From an uncultured Clostridia bacterium (GTDB taxonomy: Bacteria > Bacillota > Clostridia > TANB77 > CAG-508), in the NCBI GenBank assembly GCA_944392485.1, contig CALXWO010000008.1:1-64000 (forward strand): a DNA stretch of 64,000 bases. Reading direction: 5' to 3'. The notes below the pieces were generated by a model. The model did no database searches and had not been told where the DNA came from. It saw nothing but the letters and a program-made list of their open reading frames with translations. The position numbers were made by a program, and so were the translations under genes. Position 1 is the stretch's first letter. Each line of letters starts with the position of its first letter. Shown here piece after piece: positions 26,218 through 35,544 of the stretch.

Positions 26218-27513
26218 TTAAACCTCATATTTTTTTAATAAATTTATAATTATATCAGCTTTAGCCTCCCAAGTGTTTTCAAGAGCTTCTTTATTTAATA
26301 ATTTAAAATAATCTTCAGTTTGATTTTTATTAATTAACAGACTTTTATCAATTAAATTAACGAATTCTTCTTTATTATTAGCAATCATAACTGAACTATA
26401 TTTTTTACACTCCTTCATTGCTGTTGTAACAATAGGCTTGCCAAGAGCCATATATTCAAAAAGCTTTATAGGTGAAGTTGCTTCTGTAATACTATTAATT
26501 AAAAATGGTATTGTACAAACATCAAAATTACTTGCATAATTTTGAAGGATATTATAATCTTTAGGCCCTAAAAAATAAATGTTAGGATAATCAGACAAAT
26601 TAGATTTATCAAAAGAGTCATCATATTTTATACCAATTAAAACAATATTATAATTTGGCTTTTGAAGAGCTAAATATTTTATTAAATCGTAATCAAACCA
26701 ACTTGCTAGTGCTCCATAATATCCAATTATGGGATTTGAATTATTTAAAACATCTGAAAAAGGTCTATCAAAAATAAAATTTTTATTTATATTTTTAAAA
26801 TGATTATAATCAACACCATTACACGAAAATGCTAATTTTTCTTTTCCACGCTTAGACTCAACATCTTCTTTTAAAGCTTCTGCAGTAACTATTACAAATA
26901 CATTTTCCTTATCTTTGAGCATATAATTATATTTATCCTGCAAGTTTGCAGGCAAGTTAATTGTGCCAATTAACTTTGGATTAATATCATCTATATATTC
27001 ATAGATGACTTTAAAATTGTTGGCAATATATTCTTTTAATTCAGTTATACTAACTGTACAGTCTGTAGAATAAAATTGAATATATTTAGGTTTTTTTATG
27101 TTTTTAAGACTATTATTTATAAGTTTTTTCATTGCGGTATTATTAAAATTTACTAAAAACAAATTATTATCTATTTTTTTAAAAGTTTTAACTTTATCAG
27201 TTACAGTTGTGGTTTCATAAAATATTAAACAATTTTTTTTTGCAAGATTTTTTGCTATATGTTGAGGCCTCTGAAAAAGAGGGACATTCCAACCAAAAGA
27301 ACTACGCCAAACAATAATACGGTCATAATTAGAATTTAATATATTATTAATTTCGTGTTTAAATTTTTTATAATTTATTTTTATATATAAATAGCTAAAA
27401 AAATTTATTTTTGATATATAATTTGCTTTAATATATTTATAAATTTTTTCTAATGTTTTTAAAAGTCCATCTTTTTTTAAAACTAAAATAATTTTATTAA
27501 TTTTATCTTTCAT
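26218..27513 (-). CDS. Family 4 glycosyltransferase (TuaH-like)
   Basis: A 431-residue protein. The segment WNVPLFQRPQHIAKNLAKK (about 73-91) is characteristic of TuaH-like GT4 enzymes, and the C-terminal donor domain shows GYYGALASWFDYDLI (about 260), DVCTIPFLINS and ATSPIKLFEYMALGKPIV (about 358-375). The first 55 residues are basic and helical. Likely adds a sugar to the surface polymer made by this locus; the specificity is not visible. Confidence 0.78.
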   Translation of the reverse strand: MKDKINKIILVLKKDGLLKTLEKIYKYIKANYISKINFFSYLYIKINYKKFKHEINNILNSNYDRIIVWRSSFGWNVPLFQRPQHIAKNLAKKNCLIFYETTTVTDKVKTFKKIDNNLFLVNFNNTAMKKLINNSLKNIKKPKYIQFYSTDCTVSITELKEYIANNFKVIYEYIDDINPKLIGTINLPANLQDKYNYMLKDKENVFVIVTAEALKEDVESKRGKEKLAFSCNGVDYNHFKNINKNFIFDRPFSDVLNNSNPIIGYYGALASWFDYDLIKYLALQKPNYNIVLIGIKYDDSFDKSNLSDYPNIYFLGPKDYNILQNYASNFDVCTIPFLINSITEATSPIKLFEYMALGKPIVTTAMKECKKYSSVMIANNKEEFVNLIDKSLLINKNQTEDYFKLLNKEALENTWEAKADIIINLLKKYEV

Positions 27514-27526
27514 AACAATTCCTTAC

Positions 27527-28798
27527 TTAATTTAATAATTTATTAGACAAATTTTTAGACTCAATCATGCAGTCTTCCATAGAACAATAAGTCCATCCAC
27601 CATATCTACCAATTGTATATATGTTTTTCTTTTTTAAATCTTCTTTTAGAGTATCAATTTTTTTATTGGTTTGTCCATTTATATGCACATAAGCAGGATC
27701 CATTATTATTGGAACATATTGTTCTAATTTAAAAGAATTATCAATTATTCCATTTAATTTTAAACTTTCTAAAGTTAAATTAAGTTGCTCTTCTATATTA
27801 ATTTTTTGATTTTTACTAAAACCAATTTCTATATACATACTTAGTTTTTTTGCATCTAAAATATTGTCATAAAATCCTACTCGGTAGTAATTTATGTTTT
27901 TATCTGGAACATAAAGCCAATGTTCCTTATTATATTTAGATTTTTTGTTAAATCCTAAGTTGAATACAAGGACTTTATTATAAGAAAGTTCTTTATTTAA
28001 CTTATTATAATTTTTATTGTTAAATAAATTTAAAAACTTATTTAATGGAGAAGTATTAATTAAATATTCAAACTTGTATTTTTTTCCTAAATTGGTGGTA
28101 GCAATTTTGTTTTCTATATCTATTGATACAATAGAGGTGTTTAATAAAATTTTTTCGGAATCTAAATTTTTATATAAAATATTTATAAATGATCCCGCAC
28201 CATTTTTAGGATATAAAAATTTATTATTATATGATATATCATTATTGTTTTTCATATTATTAATAATTTGATTAATATTTGCATAAGGGAAAAATCTTCC
28301 CATAGCATCAGTATCTAAAAATTTTAAATCACAGGCATATAATTTTTCATTGTAAGGTCTTAAAAATTTTTCTACTATTGACATTCCAAACTTGCCATAC
28401 AACATATCTAAAAAATTATCATATTTTTCTTTTTCTGTTTTATTAAATAAATCATATAAACAATCTATAAATTCTTGTTTTTCAAGTTCATGTATATTGG
28501 ACTGAAAAGGATAATCAATTAAGGAATTTTTGTATATTATTTTGCTACATTTATTTTTGTATATAATATCTTCTTTTTTTATATTGTTAAGAAAAAAGTT
28601 TTTAAACTCATCAGTTTTAAAATGGAAAAAATGCCCAGCATAATCCCATACATAATCTCCTTTTTTTATAGTTCTACAATATCCACCTACTTCTGATTCT
28701 TTTTCTACAATTAAGTAATTATCTTTAATGTAATTTGCAAATGTTAAACCAGATATTCCTGCACCTATAATTAAATATTTAACATTAGTACACTCCAT
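27527..28798 (-). CDS. FAD-dependent UDP-galactopyranose mutase-like/amine-oxidase-fold protein
   Basis: A 423-residue flavoprotein. The dinucleotide-binding motif IIGAGISGLTFA (about 10-21) is followed by VEKESEVGGYCRTI and a C-terminal FAD-contacting YTIGRYGGWTYCSMEDC (about 393-409). The central RPYNEKLYACDLKFLDTDAMGRF resembles the UDP-galactopyranose mutase-like group found in surface polysaccharide loci. Whether it makes UDP-Galf or oxidises another sugar cannot be told from sequence alone. Confidence 0.7.
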   Translation of the reverse strand: MECTNVKYLIIGAGISGLTFANYIKDNYLIVEKESEVGGYCRTIKKGDYVWDYAGHFFHFKTDEFKNFFLNNIKKEDIIYKNKCSKIIYKNSLIDYPFQSNIHELEKQEFIDCLYDLFNKTEKEKYDNFLDMLYGKFGMSIVEKFLRPYNEKLYACDLKFLDTDAMGRFFPYANINQIINNMKNNNDISYNNKFLYPKNGAGSFINILYKNLDSEKILLNTSIVSIDIENKIATTNLGKKYKFEYLINTSPLNKFLNLFNNKNYNKLNKELSYNKVLVFNLGFNKKSKYNKEHWLYVPDKNINYYRVGFYDNILDAKKLSMYIEIGFSKNQKINIEEQLNLTLESLKLNGIIDNSFKLEQYVPIIMDPAYVHINGQTNKKIDTLKEDLKKKNIYTIGRYGGWTYCSMEDCMIESKNLSNKLLN

Positions 28799-28823
28799 AA
28801 AATTAAAATCCTTTCAATAAAAA

Positions 28824-31400
28824 TTAATTTAAAATTTTTCTAATAAATCTTTTTAATTTTACTAATATAGAATTAAACCTAATTAAATAGCCATTTGTTA
28901 ATCGATGAAATTTTATAGCATTTGTTAAAATTTCTGGGTTTTTATAAAATTCTGGATAAGATTTTAAAACTTTTTCAAATTCTCTAAATGGTTTACCATT
29001 ATTATAAAAATCTATGCAAACAACATACTGTGTTTTTATCATAATTATAATTAATTTTTTTTCAATATAATTTTTTTTGCATTCAGAAATATGGTTTATA
29101 TTATCATTTAAAATGTTTATTAAGTTAATTGTTACTTTTTCGTGATTTTTATAATTTTTCATGTAAGATTGCTTAGTAACGGATTGGTTTTGTCTACCTA
29201 AAAAATATCTATAAACATATATTGGATAATATTTAATTGTTTTACAAGCTATTGCTATATAGGTGTTGAGTTCCATATCAACATAAAAGCATTTTTCCGA
29301 CAATTTAAAGTTTGCATCTTTTAGCATTTGTGTTTTATAAGTTGAGCACGAAAGTATAGGTCCCCAATCTTTAAAACCATAGCCTTCATAACACAAGTCT
29401 TCAAATCTATATTCTAAACCAGGTTGCATAAATGGATATGTTTCTTTAGGGTTTAAAAAATTAGTAGAGGCAAAGTCTTCAAAATAATTATTTAAAATAA
29501 TATCTGTATCTTCTTTTTCTAAAATTTTTAATAATTCGTAAAAAGCCAAGGAGTCAACAGTATCATCCCCATCCATTATTTTTAAATATTTACCTGTTGC
29601 TTCTTTTATTCCCTTGTTAATAGTAGAGCCATGTCCACCATTTTCTTTATTTATAAGTTTTACAATAGATTTTCCATTTATTGTAGTTTTATCTTGTAAA
29701 ATTTTAGCAATAGAAGCGGTGTTATCTTTTGAACCATCATTTATAATTAGTATTTCTAATTTATTATTATAAGGTTGGTTAAGTAAAGAAATAATTCCGC
29801 TCCACAAATAATTTTCAACATTATATGCAGGAACTATTACAGTTAAAAGAGGATTATTGTCAGGTTCTTTAATTTTAATGCCTAAATTGGTAAAAGAATT
29901 TTTAAAAATATTTAATTCTTTTTGAATAGTATTATTATAGTTAAATTTTTGGGTTACAGATAAACTTTCCTCTTTTGCTACTTCTAAAAAATACTCTTTA
30001 TTATAAAACATTTTTTCTATAGCATTTGCATAAGACTTGTAATCTTCTACAGTACAGGTAACACCTAGTTCAGGGTTAATGCAAGACGTAATTACAGGAA
30101 TATTAGAAGTTACAACAGCAACGCCACTAGATGCAGCTTCGCAAAGAGACACACCTTGAGTATCAAACCTAGAAGCAAACAAACCTATTCCGTGCAAATC
30201 ATGCACTTGTTTAATTTCTTCGTGTGTTAGAAAAGTTCTATGCAAGTGTACATTACTAAAGTTTTTGACTGGAGCAGTAAGAACATCAAACATTTCACCA
30301 TCACCATAAATATCAAATTCTAATTCGCTAAAATATGGTCTTGTGCTTAGTTCTAATATTGCTCTAATATCAATATCTATTGCATAGCAATTATCATTTG
30401 TAAATTTTCTAAGTATAAAAATTTTTTTCCTTAACTCTGGATCTTTTTGCACATATTTAAATAAGTTGGTATCTATAAAACAAGGAACTATATCATAATT
30501 ATTAAATTTAATATCAAGAAGTTCTTCTGCTCTATTTTTAACGAAATTACTAACAAAAATCCATTTTACATTTGGGTTTAAATTGTATTTTCTAAAATAA
30601 TAATCTTTAATTTCAAATTCTGACTCTTTATTTGAAATATCAATTGGCCTTTCAAAATAATTACTTGCATATTTAGGGTAATCTCTATATAAAACATCAG
30701 CACCATGCAAATAAAAAAACAATTGTGTATCTGTTAAATCAACACTATCAAAAACATTTCCGTAATTATTATCAAAGAAATGCACAATTATATTCTTATA
30801 TTTTTTTCTTTTAAGAATTTCCCTTAGAGCAAAATAATCGCCTTTAAATACTTTAACTCCTTCAAATTCGTATAGTTTTGTTTCGGGAAGACTATTTATA
30901 ACTGCAATGTCTAAATTAATATTAGCATTTTGATAAGCTTGTACTCTTGTATGAACAAAAGCAGTATTGTATTTATTTTCTAAAGAAGGGTATCCAGGAG
31001 TAATAAGTAAAGTATCATTTGTAAAATACTCATCATAAAAATTTTGTGGTATTTTTGCTTTATATTCAATTTTAGTAAGTTCCATTTTACTATTTGCAGG
31101 AACATAAATTGCAATAATATAATATTTAAGCATAGCATATTTGCAAGAAAACAAAGAGTTTAAACCACATTCGCCTAGAATGGTTTTATGCCTATTTAAG
31201 ATTTTTAATGTGCAACCCATTCCATAAATAAGTTTGCCGTTAAAATCTAGAAAAATTTCTTTTTCTTTTTCTGCTTTAAATAATTTAGGGTAAATTATAA
31301 ATTTGTGAGAATTACTTAAGTTTTCTAATACTATTTTATTATCTTCATAAGAAACATTTATTTTTCCTGGATTTAACCATTTTTTATGTAATAAATTCAA
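28824..31400 (-). CDS. Two-domain glycosyltransferase (GT4-like plus GT2)
   Basis: An 858-residue fusion. The N-terminal ~110 residues are beta-rich. Residues about 130-510 form a GT4-like module (TPGYPSLENKYNTAFVHTR, FFYLHGADVLYRDYP, SRFDTQGVSLCEAASSGVAVVTS). Residues about 520-760 form a GT2 module (LTVIVPAYNVENYLWSG, LIINDGSKDNTASIA, NKENGGHGSTINKGI, KIMDGDDTVD). Two catalytic modules suggest stepwise addition of two sugars to a growing lipid-linked polymer. ABC exporter genes lie just upstream in the transcript. Confidence 0.82.
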   Translation of the reverse strand: MNLLHKKWLNPGKINVSYEDNKIVLENLSNSHKFIIYPKLFKAEKEKEIFLDFNGKLIYGMGCTLKILNRHKTILGECGLNSLFSCKYAMLKYYIIAIYVPANSKMELTKIEYKAKIPQNFYDEYFTNDTLLITPGYPSLENKYNTAFVHTRVQAYQNANINLDIAVINSLPETKLYEFEGVKVFKGDYFALREILKRKKYKNIIVHFFDNNYGNVFDSVDLTDTQLFFYLHGADVLYRDYPKYASNYFERPIDISNKESEFEIKDYYFRKYNLNPNVKWIFVSNFVKNRAEELLDIKFNNYDIVPCFIDTNLFKYVQKDPELRKKIFILRKFTNDNCYAIDIDIRAILELSTRPYFSELEFDIYGDGEMFDVLTAPVKNFSNVHLHRTFLTHEEIKQVHDLHGIGLFASRFDTQGVSLCEAASSGVAVVTSNIPVITSCINPELGVTCTVEDYKSYANAIEKMFYNKEYFLEVAKEESLSVTQKFNYNNTIQKELNIFKNSFTNLGIKIKEPDNNPLLTVIVPAYNVENYLWSGIISLLNQPYNNKLEILIINDGSKDNTASIAKILQDKTTINGKSIVKLINKENGGHGSTINKGIKEATGKYLKIMDGDDTVDSLAFYELLKILEKEDTDIILNNYFEDFASTNFLNPKETYPFMQPGLEYRFEDLCYEGYGFKDWGPILSCSTYKTQMLKDANFKLSEKCFYVDMELNTYIAIACKTIKYYPIYVYRYFLGRQNQSVTKQSYMKNYKNHEKVTINLINILNDNINHISECKKNYIEKKLIIIMIKTQYVVCIDFYNNGKPFREFEKVLKSYPEFYKNPEILTNAIKFHRLTNGYLIRFNSILVKLKRFIRKILN

Positions 31401-31452
31401 TACAATAACTCCCCTTTACAATTAAAAATTAACCATAAAAAATTATTTTAAA

Positions 31453-32187
31453 TTAGCTATGCAAAACACTTTCTTTATAATTATCACAAATTTCTTTTGC
31501 CGGACCAACTTGCTTAATTTTGCCATGATCCAACCAAATTACTTTATCGCATAAGTTTTTAATTTGATCTATGGAGTGAGAAACAAAAAGAACAGTAGTT
31601 CCTCCACCAATCATAGATCTCATTTTATTTTCACTTTTTTGCTGAAAAGCAATATCACCAACAGATAAAATTTCATCTACAATTAAAATTTCAGGATCTA
31701 CAATTGTTGCAATTGAAAATGCAAGTCTTGCAACCATACCAGACGAAAAATTTCTAACGGGTACATCTAAAAAATCTTTAAGTTCGGAAAACTCTACAAT
31801 TTCATCAAATTTAGATTCTAAAAACTCTTTAGAATACCCTAAAACGGCACCGTTTAAAAATATATTTTCTCTAGCTGTAAGGTCCATATCAAAACCTGCA
31901 CCTAGTTCTATCATAGGGCAAATGTTTCCGTAAATTTCAACAGAACCTTTAGTTGGTTTCATAACACCAGCAATAATTTTTAGTAATGTAGATTTTCCGG
32001 CACCATTACTTCCAATAAAACCAACAACTTCTCCTTTTTTTACACTAAAATTAATATCTGATAAAGCCCAAAATTCAGATTTTTCCTTTTTTTTATGTGT
32101 TAATATATCTATAAAAAATTGTTTTAAAGAAAAATTTTTTTCAACACCTAAATTAAATCGCATTGAAACATTATTTACTGTAATCAT
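31453..32187 (-). CDS. Polysaccharide/teichoic acid ABC exporter ATPase (TagH/Wzt type)
   Basis: A 244-residue ATPase from ATG 32187 (AGGAGG upstream). Walker A is GFIGSNGAGKSTLLKII (about 53-69); the signature is NFSSGMVARLAFS (about 145-157); Walker B is PEILIVDEILSVGD. No C-terminal carbohydrate-binding extension is present. Encoded 14 bases after its permease partner. First of two exporter pairs in this window; the other is at 40723-43305. Confidence 0.9.
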   Translation of the reverse strand: MITVNNVSMRFNLGVEKNFSLKQFFIDILTHKKKEKSEFWALSDINFSVKKGEVVGFIGSNGAGKSTLLKIIAGVMKPTKGSVEIYGNICPMIELGAGFDMDLTARENIFLNGAVLGYSKEFLESKFDEIVEFSELKDFLDVPVRNFSSGMVARLAFSIATIVDPEILIVDEILSVGDIAFQQKSENKMRSMIGGGTTVLFVSHSIDQIKNLCDKVIWLDHGKIKQVGPAKEICDNYKESVLHS

Positions 32188-32200
32188 TACAAAGGTCCTC

Positions 32201-32989
32201 CTAAACATAATAAATAAATTTATCTTGATTTTTCTTAAAAGCAACTAATCCTATTACTAGAAAAATTACAGAAGATATGCCACAAACTGCAAAAGTAAAT
32301 GCACTTGGCATTTGATGATATAAAATTATTTTTCTAATAAAATCAATATAATGATACATAGGATTTAATTTTAAAATTAACTGAAATTTTGCAGGAATTA
32401 TAGCAATATCGTACATAATAGGGGTTAAGTAAGTCCAAAGAGTTAAAACAATGCTATAAATATAAAACATATCACGTAAAAACACAGATATAGTGGCAAG
32501 TATTAAGCCCATTCCTAGTGTAAACATAAACAAACAAATATATGCATATGGCAATACCAAATGATATATATTAATTCCAGTTCCAGTTGCAAAGATTACT
32601 ATATATAAAGGAATTAAAGTAAGCAAAAAGTTTATTCCCACAAATAAACACTTTGAAAGCGGGAAAATATACTTTGGAATATATATTTTATTTATTAAAG
32701 AAAAGTTTGCAACAATAGAACTCATTGCAAGATTTGAAGCTTCACTAAAATAATTAAACATTATTAAACCACTTAAAACATAAACAAGGTAATTTACTCC
32801 TGGGGTACTAAACTTAAAAATATTAGAAAAAACAAGAGCCATTACTGCCATGTTTAAAACTGGGTAAAGCAAACTCCAAAGAACACCTAATACAGACCTT
32901 TTATATTTTACTTTAAAATCTCTACTAATTAATTGTTGTAATAAAAATGAGTATTTTTTAAAATTAGCTATAATATTTTTAAAAAACAT
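32201..32989 (-). CDS. ABC-2 type polysaccharide exporter permease (TagG/Wzm type)
   Basis: A 262-residue permease with six predicted helices. The amphipathic N terminus leads to LISRDFKVKYKRSVLGVLWSLLYPVLNM (about 19-46), a hallmark of this family, and LNPMYHYIDFIRKII lies near the C terminus (about 207-221). It works with the ATPase encoded immediately downstream to flip a lipid-linked polymer across the membrane. tagO is next upstream. Confidence 0.92.
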   Translation of the reverse strand: MFFKNIIANFKKYSFLLQQLISRDFKVKYKRSVLGVLWSLLYPVLNMAVMALVFSNIFKFSTPGVNYLVYVLSGLIMFNYFSEASNLAMSSIVANFSLINKIYIPKYIFPLSKCLFVGINFLLTLIPLYIVIFATGTGINIYHLVLPYAYICLFMFTLGMGLILATISVFLRDMFYIYSIVLTLWTYLTPIMYDIAIIPAKFQLILKLNPMYHYIDFIRKIILYHQMPSAFTFAVCGISSVIFLVIGLVAFKKNQDKFIYYV

Positions 32990-33014
32990 TTAAACCTCCA
33001 AAAAGCAATTAAAA

Positions 33015-34101
33015 CTATTTATTGTCTTCGCTATTTATTTTTAAAATATCTTTATATCCAATAGCAATTACTGCTACAACCATAAGTGCAAATGAAAGTG
33101 CTTTCCAAATACCACTTTCAAGCAAAATAATTGCAAACATTCCACAAGTTGCACTTAATCCATACAATATATATACTGCCTGTTTTTGAGTATATCCTTT
33201 TTTCATAATTTTATGATGTAAATGCTCCTTGTCTGCTTTAAAAACACCACTTATTGATTTTGTTTTTATAATTCTTCTAAAAATGGCAGAGATTGTATCA
33301 AATAGTGGGAAAGCAAAAATTATTAAAGGAGCAATTAAAACAATTGCTGTGTATGTTTTTGCAACTCCTAAAATTGAAATAATAGATAATGAAAAACCTA
33401 AAAAATTAGAACCCGTGTCACCAATAAATGTTTTGGCAGGATTAAAATTAAAAGGTAAAAACCCAAGTATAGATCCAGCTAAAGCAGTTATTAATATTAT
33501 TGCAATTAAAGGAGAATCGTTTAATGTAAAAATTATTAATAAAGAAAGGCAAGAAATAGCACATATTCCTGAAGATAGTCCATCTAGCCCATCTATTAAA
33601 TTAATGGCATTTGTAATTCCCACAATCCAAATAGTTGTTAAAATAATAGATACAAAGTCATGTGAAATTATATTTTCAAGACCAGGTACTGAAATTTTAT
33701 CTATTCTAATGCCACTAAAAATTACAATTAAAGCCGATATAGTTTGTCCTAGTAATTTTACATATGGAGGAATTCCCTTCCAATCGTCAAAGAAACAAAA
33801 AGTGGAAAGAACAACAATTCCAATGAAAAATCCAATTAATTTAATATGATAATTATCAGTACCAACAAGACTTATACTACCTTCTATAGACATTACTATT
33901 AACAAATATATTGTTGATACTAAAAAACCAACAATAACTGCAATTCCGCCCAAGCCTAGGCATTGGAACATGGTGTATTTTTCGGGTATCTTTTGGAATG
34001 TCAAGTGCACCTATTTTTTTAGCAAACCTTACTGTATACGGCGTAATTACAAATGCAGTTATAAATGCAAGTAAAAATGCAATTGCAATATCTCCCCACA
34101 T
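33015..34101 (-). CDS. tagO: Undecaprenyl-phosphate GlcNAc-1-phosphate transferase (TagO/WecA), read through a +1 shift at CGG
   Basis: TagO links GlcNAc-1-P to undecaprenyl phosphate, the first step of wall teichoic acid synthesis. A 361-residue polytopic protein beginning MWGDIAIAF at ATG 34101 (TAGGAGG upstream). KIHHVPMPRLG is followed by CGG (top strand 33946-33948). Skipping its C gives PRLG-G-IAVIVGF, the expected sequence, and continues through DDWKGIPP, NAINLIDGLDGL and FIGDTGSNFLGF to 33015. The unshifted frame ends at 33877. In the same gene CGA encodes Arg (DTRKIHH). Confidence 0.92.
33945..33948 (-). other. CGG(A) +1 recoding site in tagO
   Basis: Minus-strand context GGG CGG AAT. 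Skipping the C restores the second Gly of PRLGG. Confidence 0.83.
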
Positions 34102-34132
34102 AGGAAACCTCCTAATTAAATCTTTCGTAAAA

Positions 34133-34161
34133 ATTGTACATTCAAAACACTATTTTGTCAA
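34133..34161 (-). promoter_or_regulatory. Promoter of tagO and the leftward surface-glycan genes
   Basis: In minus sense: TTGACA (34161-34156), 17-base spacer, TACAAT (34138-34133), 32 bases before ATG 34101. It is back to back with the rightward promoter at 34234. Confidence 0.82.
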
Positions 34162-34233
34162 CAAAAAATACAAGACTTGAAGGGAGAATAAAAGCGCTGT
34201 GACAAATAAATATAAATAAATAAAAACACAGTG

Positions 34234-34262
34234 TTGCATAAAGTAACAAATAATGATAAAAT
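34234..34262 (+). promoter_or_regulatory. Promoter of rightward teichoic acid genes
   Basis: TTGCAT (34234-34239), 17-base spacer, TAAAAT (34257-34262), 33 bases before ATG 34296. Confidence 0.7.
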
Positions 34263-34295
34263 ATACCTGAATTGTGTGTAAAAGGTGAAATATAA

Positions 34296-35492
34296 ATGCG
34301 TACTAAAATTCTAAGAATAGGAATTTTTATAGGGAAACAAAACTTAAACTTTATTTACTTTTTTATGAAACTATTTCCTACTAAAAATAAAATTTCATTA
34401 TTAAGTAGGCAAGCAGATAGTGAAAGTATAGACTTTAAATATATATCAAAAGAGATAGTTAAAAGAAATGCAAATATAGAAATTAAAGAATTATGTAAAG
34501 CTTTAAGAAAAGAACCTTTAGAAAGACTAAAGTATTGTGGATACATATTAAAATGTATGTATCATATTGCTACATCTAAAGTGTGCCTATTAGATGGGTA
34601 TTCTATACCTATTAGTATACTAAAACACAAAAAAAACTTAGAAATTATACAAATATGGCATGCATCAGGAGCAATAAAAAAATTTGGATATCAATCACTA
34701 AATAAAAAGGAAGGCAGAGGAATTGGTGTTGCAAAAGTTATGCAAATGCACAAAAATTACAGCCATGTGATTGCACCAAGTAAAGCAACTGCAAAATTTT
34801 ACGAAGAAGCATTTAATATAGAAAAAGAAAAAATAGTTTTAAATGGTTTGCCTAGATTAGACTATATTTTAGATAAAGAGCAAGAAACTGTTCTTACAAA
34901 AAAATTCTATAAAGACTATCCAAAGTACAAAAATAAAAAGATAATATTATATGTACCAACATTTAGAAAAGAATCAGATAATAGTACATATTTAAAAAAA
35001 CTAATTAATAGCATAGATTTTTCAAAATATGCACTTATTATTAAGCCACATCCATTAGATAAAACTAAAAATATTTTTAAATACACAGTAAATAAAAAAT
35101 ACAGTACATATGATTTGTTAAAAATTGCAGATTACATTATAACAGATTATTCAGCAGTGGCCTTTGAAGCAAGTATATTAGATAAGCCTTTATATTTTTA
35201 TGTGTATGATGTAGAAGAATACGAAAAAGTAAGAGGGCTAAATGTAAATCTATTTAAAGAAATGAAAAGTTCAACAAGCAAAAACATTAAAGATATAATT
35301 AAAAATATAGAAAACAACGAATATAACTTTGAAGAATTAGAAAAATTTAAAACAAAATATATGGGTAAAGATTACTTTAATAATACTAAAAAATTAGTAG
35401 ATTTTATATTTAAATATTTAGATAAAGATGCAAAAGATGAAGGAATTAAAGAAGAAACTTATAAACATAACAAAGAAAAAATTAATGCTTAA
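34296..35492 (+). CDS. CDP-glycerol glycerophosphotransferase-family protein (TagB/TagF type), copy 1
   Basis: A 398-residue peripheral membrane enzyme. Family features: IIQIWHASGAIKKFG (catalytic His region, about 122-136), VIAPSKATAKFYEEAF, LNGLPRLDYIL, YVPTFRKES, IIKPHPLD (second His), and ITDYSAVAFEASILDKPLYFYV (about 285-306). Such enzymes add glycerol phosphate or poly(glycerol phosphate) to the lipid-linked acceptor. The GTGAAATATAA leader gives only a weak RBS (AAAGGTGAAA). Whether it is the primase (TagB-like) or a polymerase is not clear. Confidence 0.85.
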   Translation: MRTKILRIGIFIGKQNLNFIYFFMKLFPTKNKISLLSRQADSESIDFKYISKEIVKRNANIEIKELCKALRKEPLERLKYCGYILKCMYHIATSKVCLLDGYSIPISILKHKKNLEIIQIWHASGAIKKFGYQSLNKKEGRGIGVAKVMQMHKNYSHVIAPSKATAKFYEEAFNIEKEKIVLNGLPRLDYILDKEQETVLTKKFYKDYPKYKNKKIILYVPTFRKESDNSTYLKKLINSIDFSKYALIIKPHPLDKTKNIFKYTVNKKYSTYDLLKIADYIITDYSAVAFEASILDKPLYFYVYDVEEYEKVRGLNVNLFKEMKSSTSKNIKDIIKNIENNEYNFEELEKFKTKYMGKDYFNNTKKLVDFIFKYLDKDAKDEGIKEETYKHNKEKINA

Positions 35493-35544
35493 AATAGAAG
35501 TATTAATATATAGAAAATATAAAATTTAATAACGGAGGCAACTA

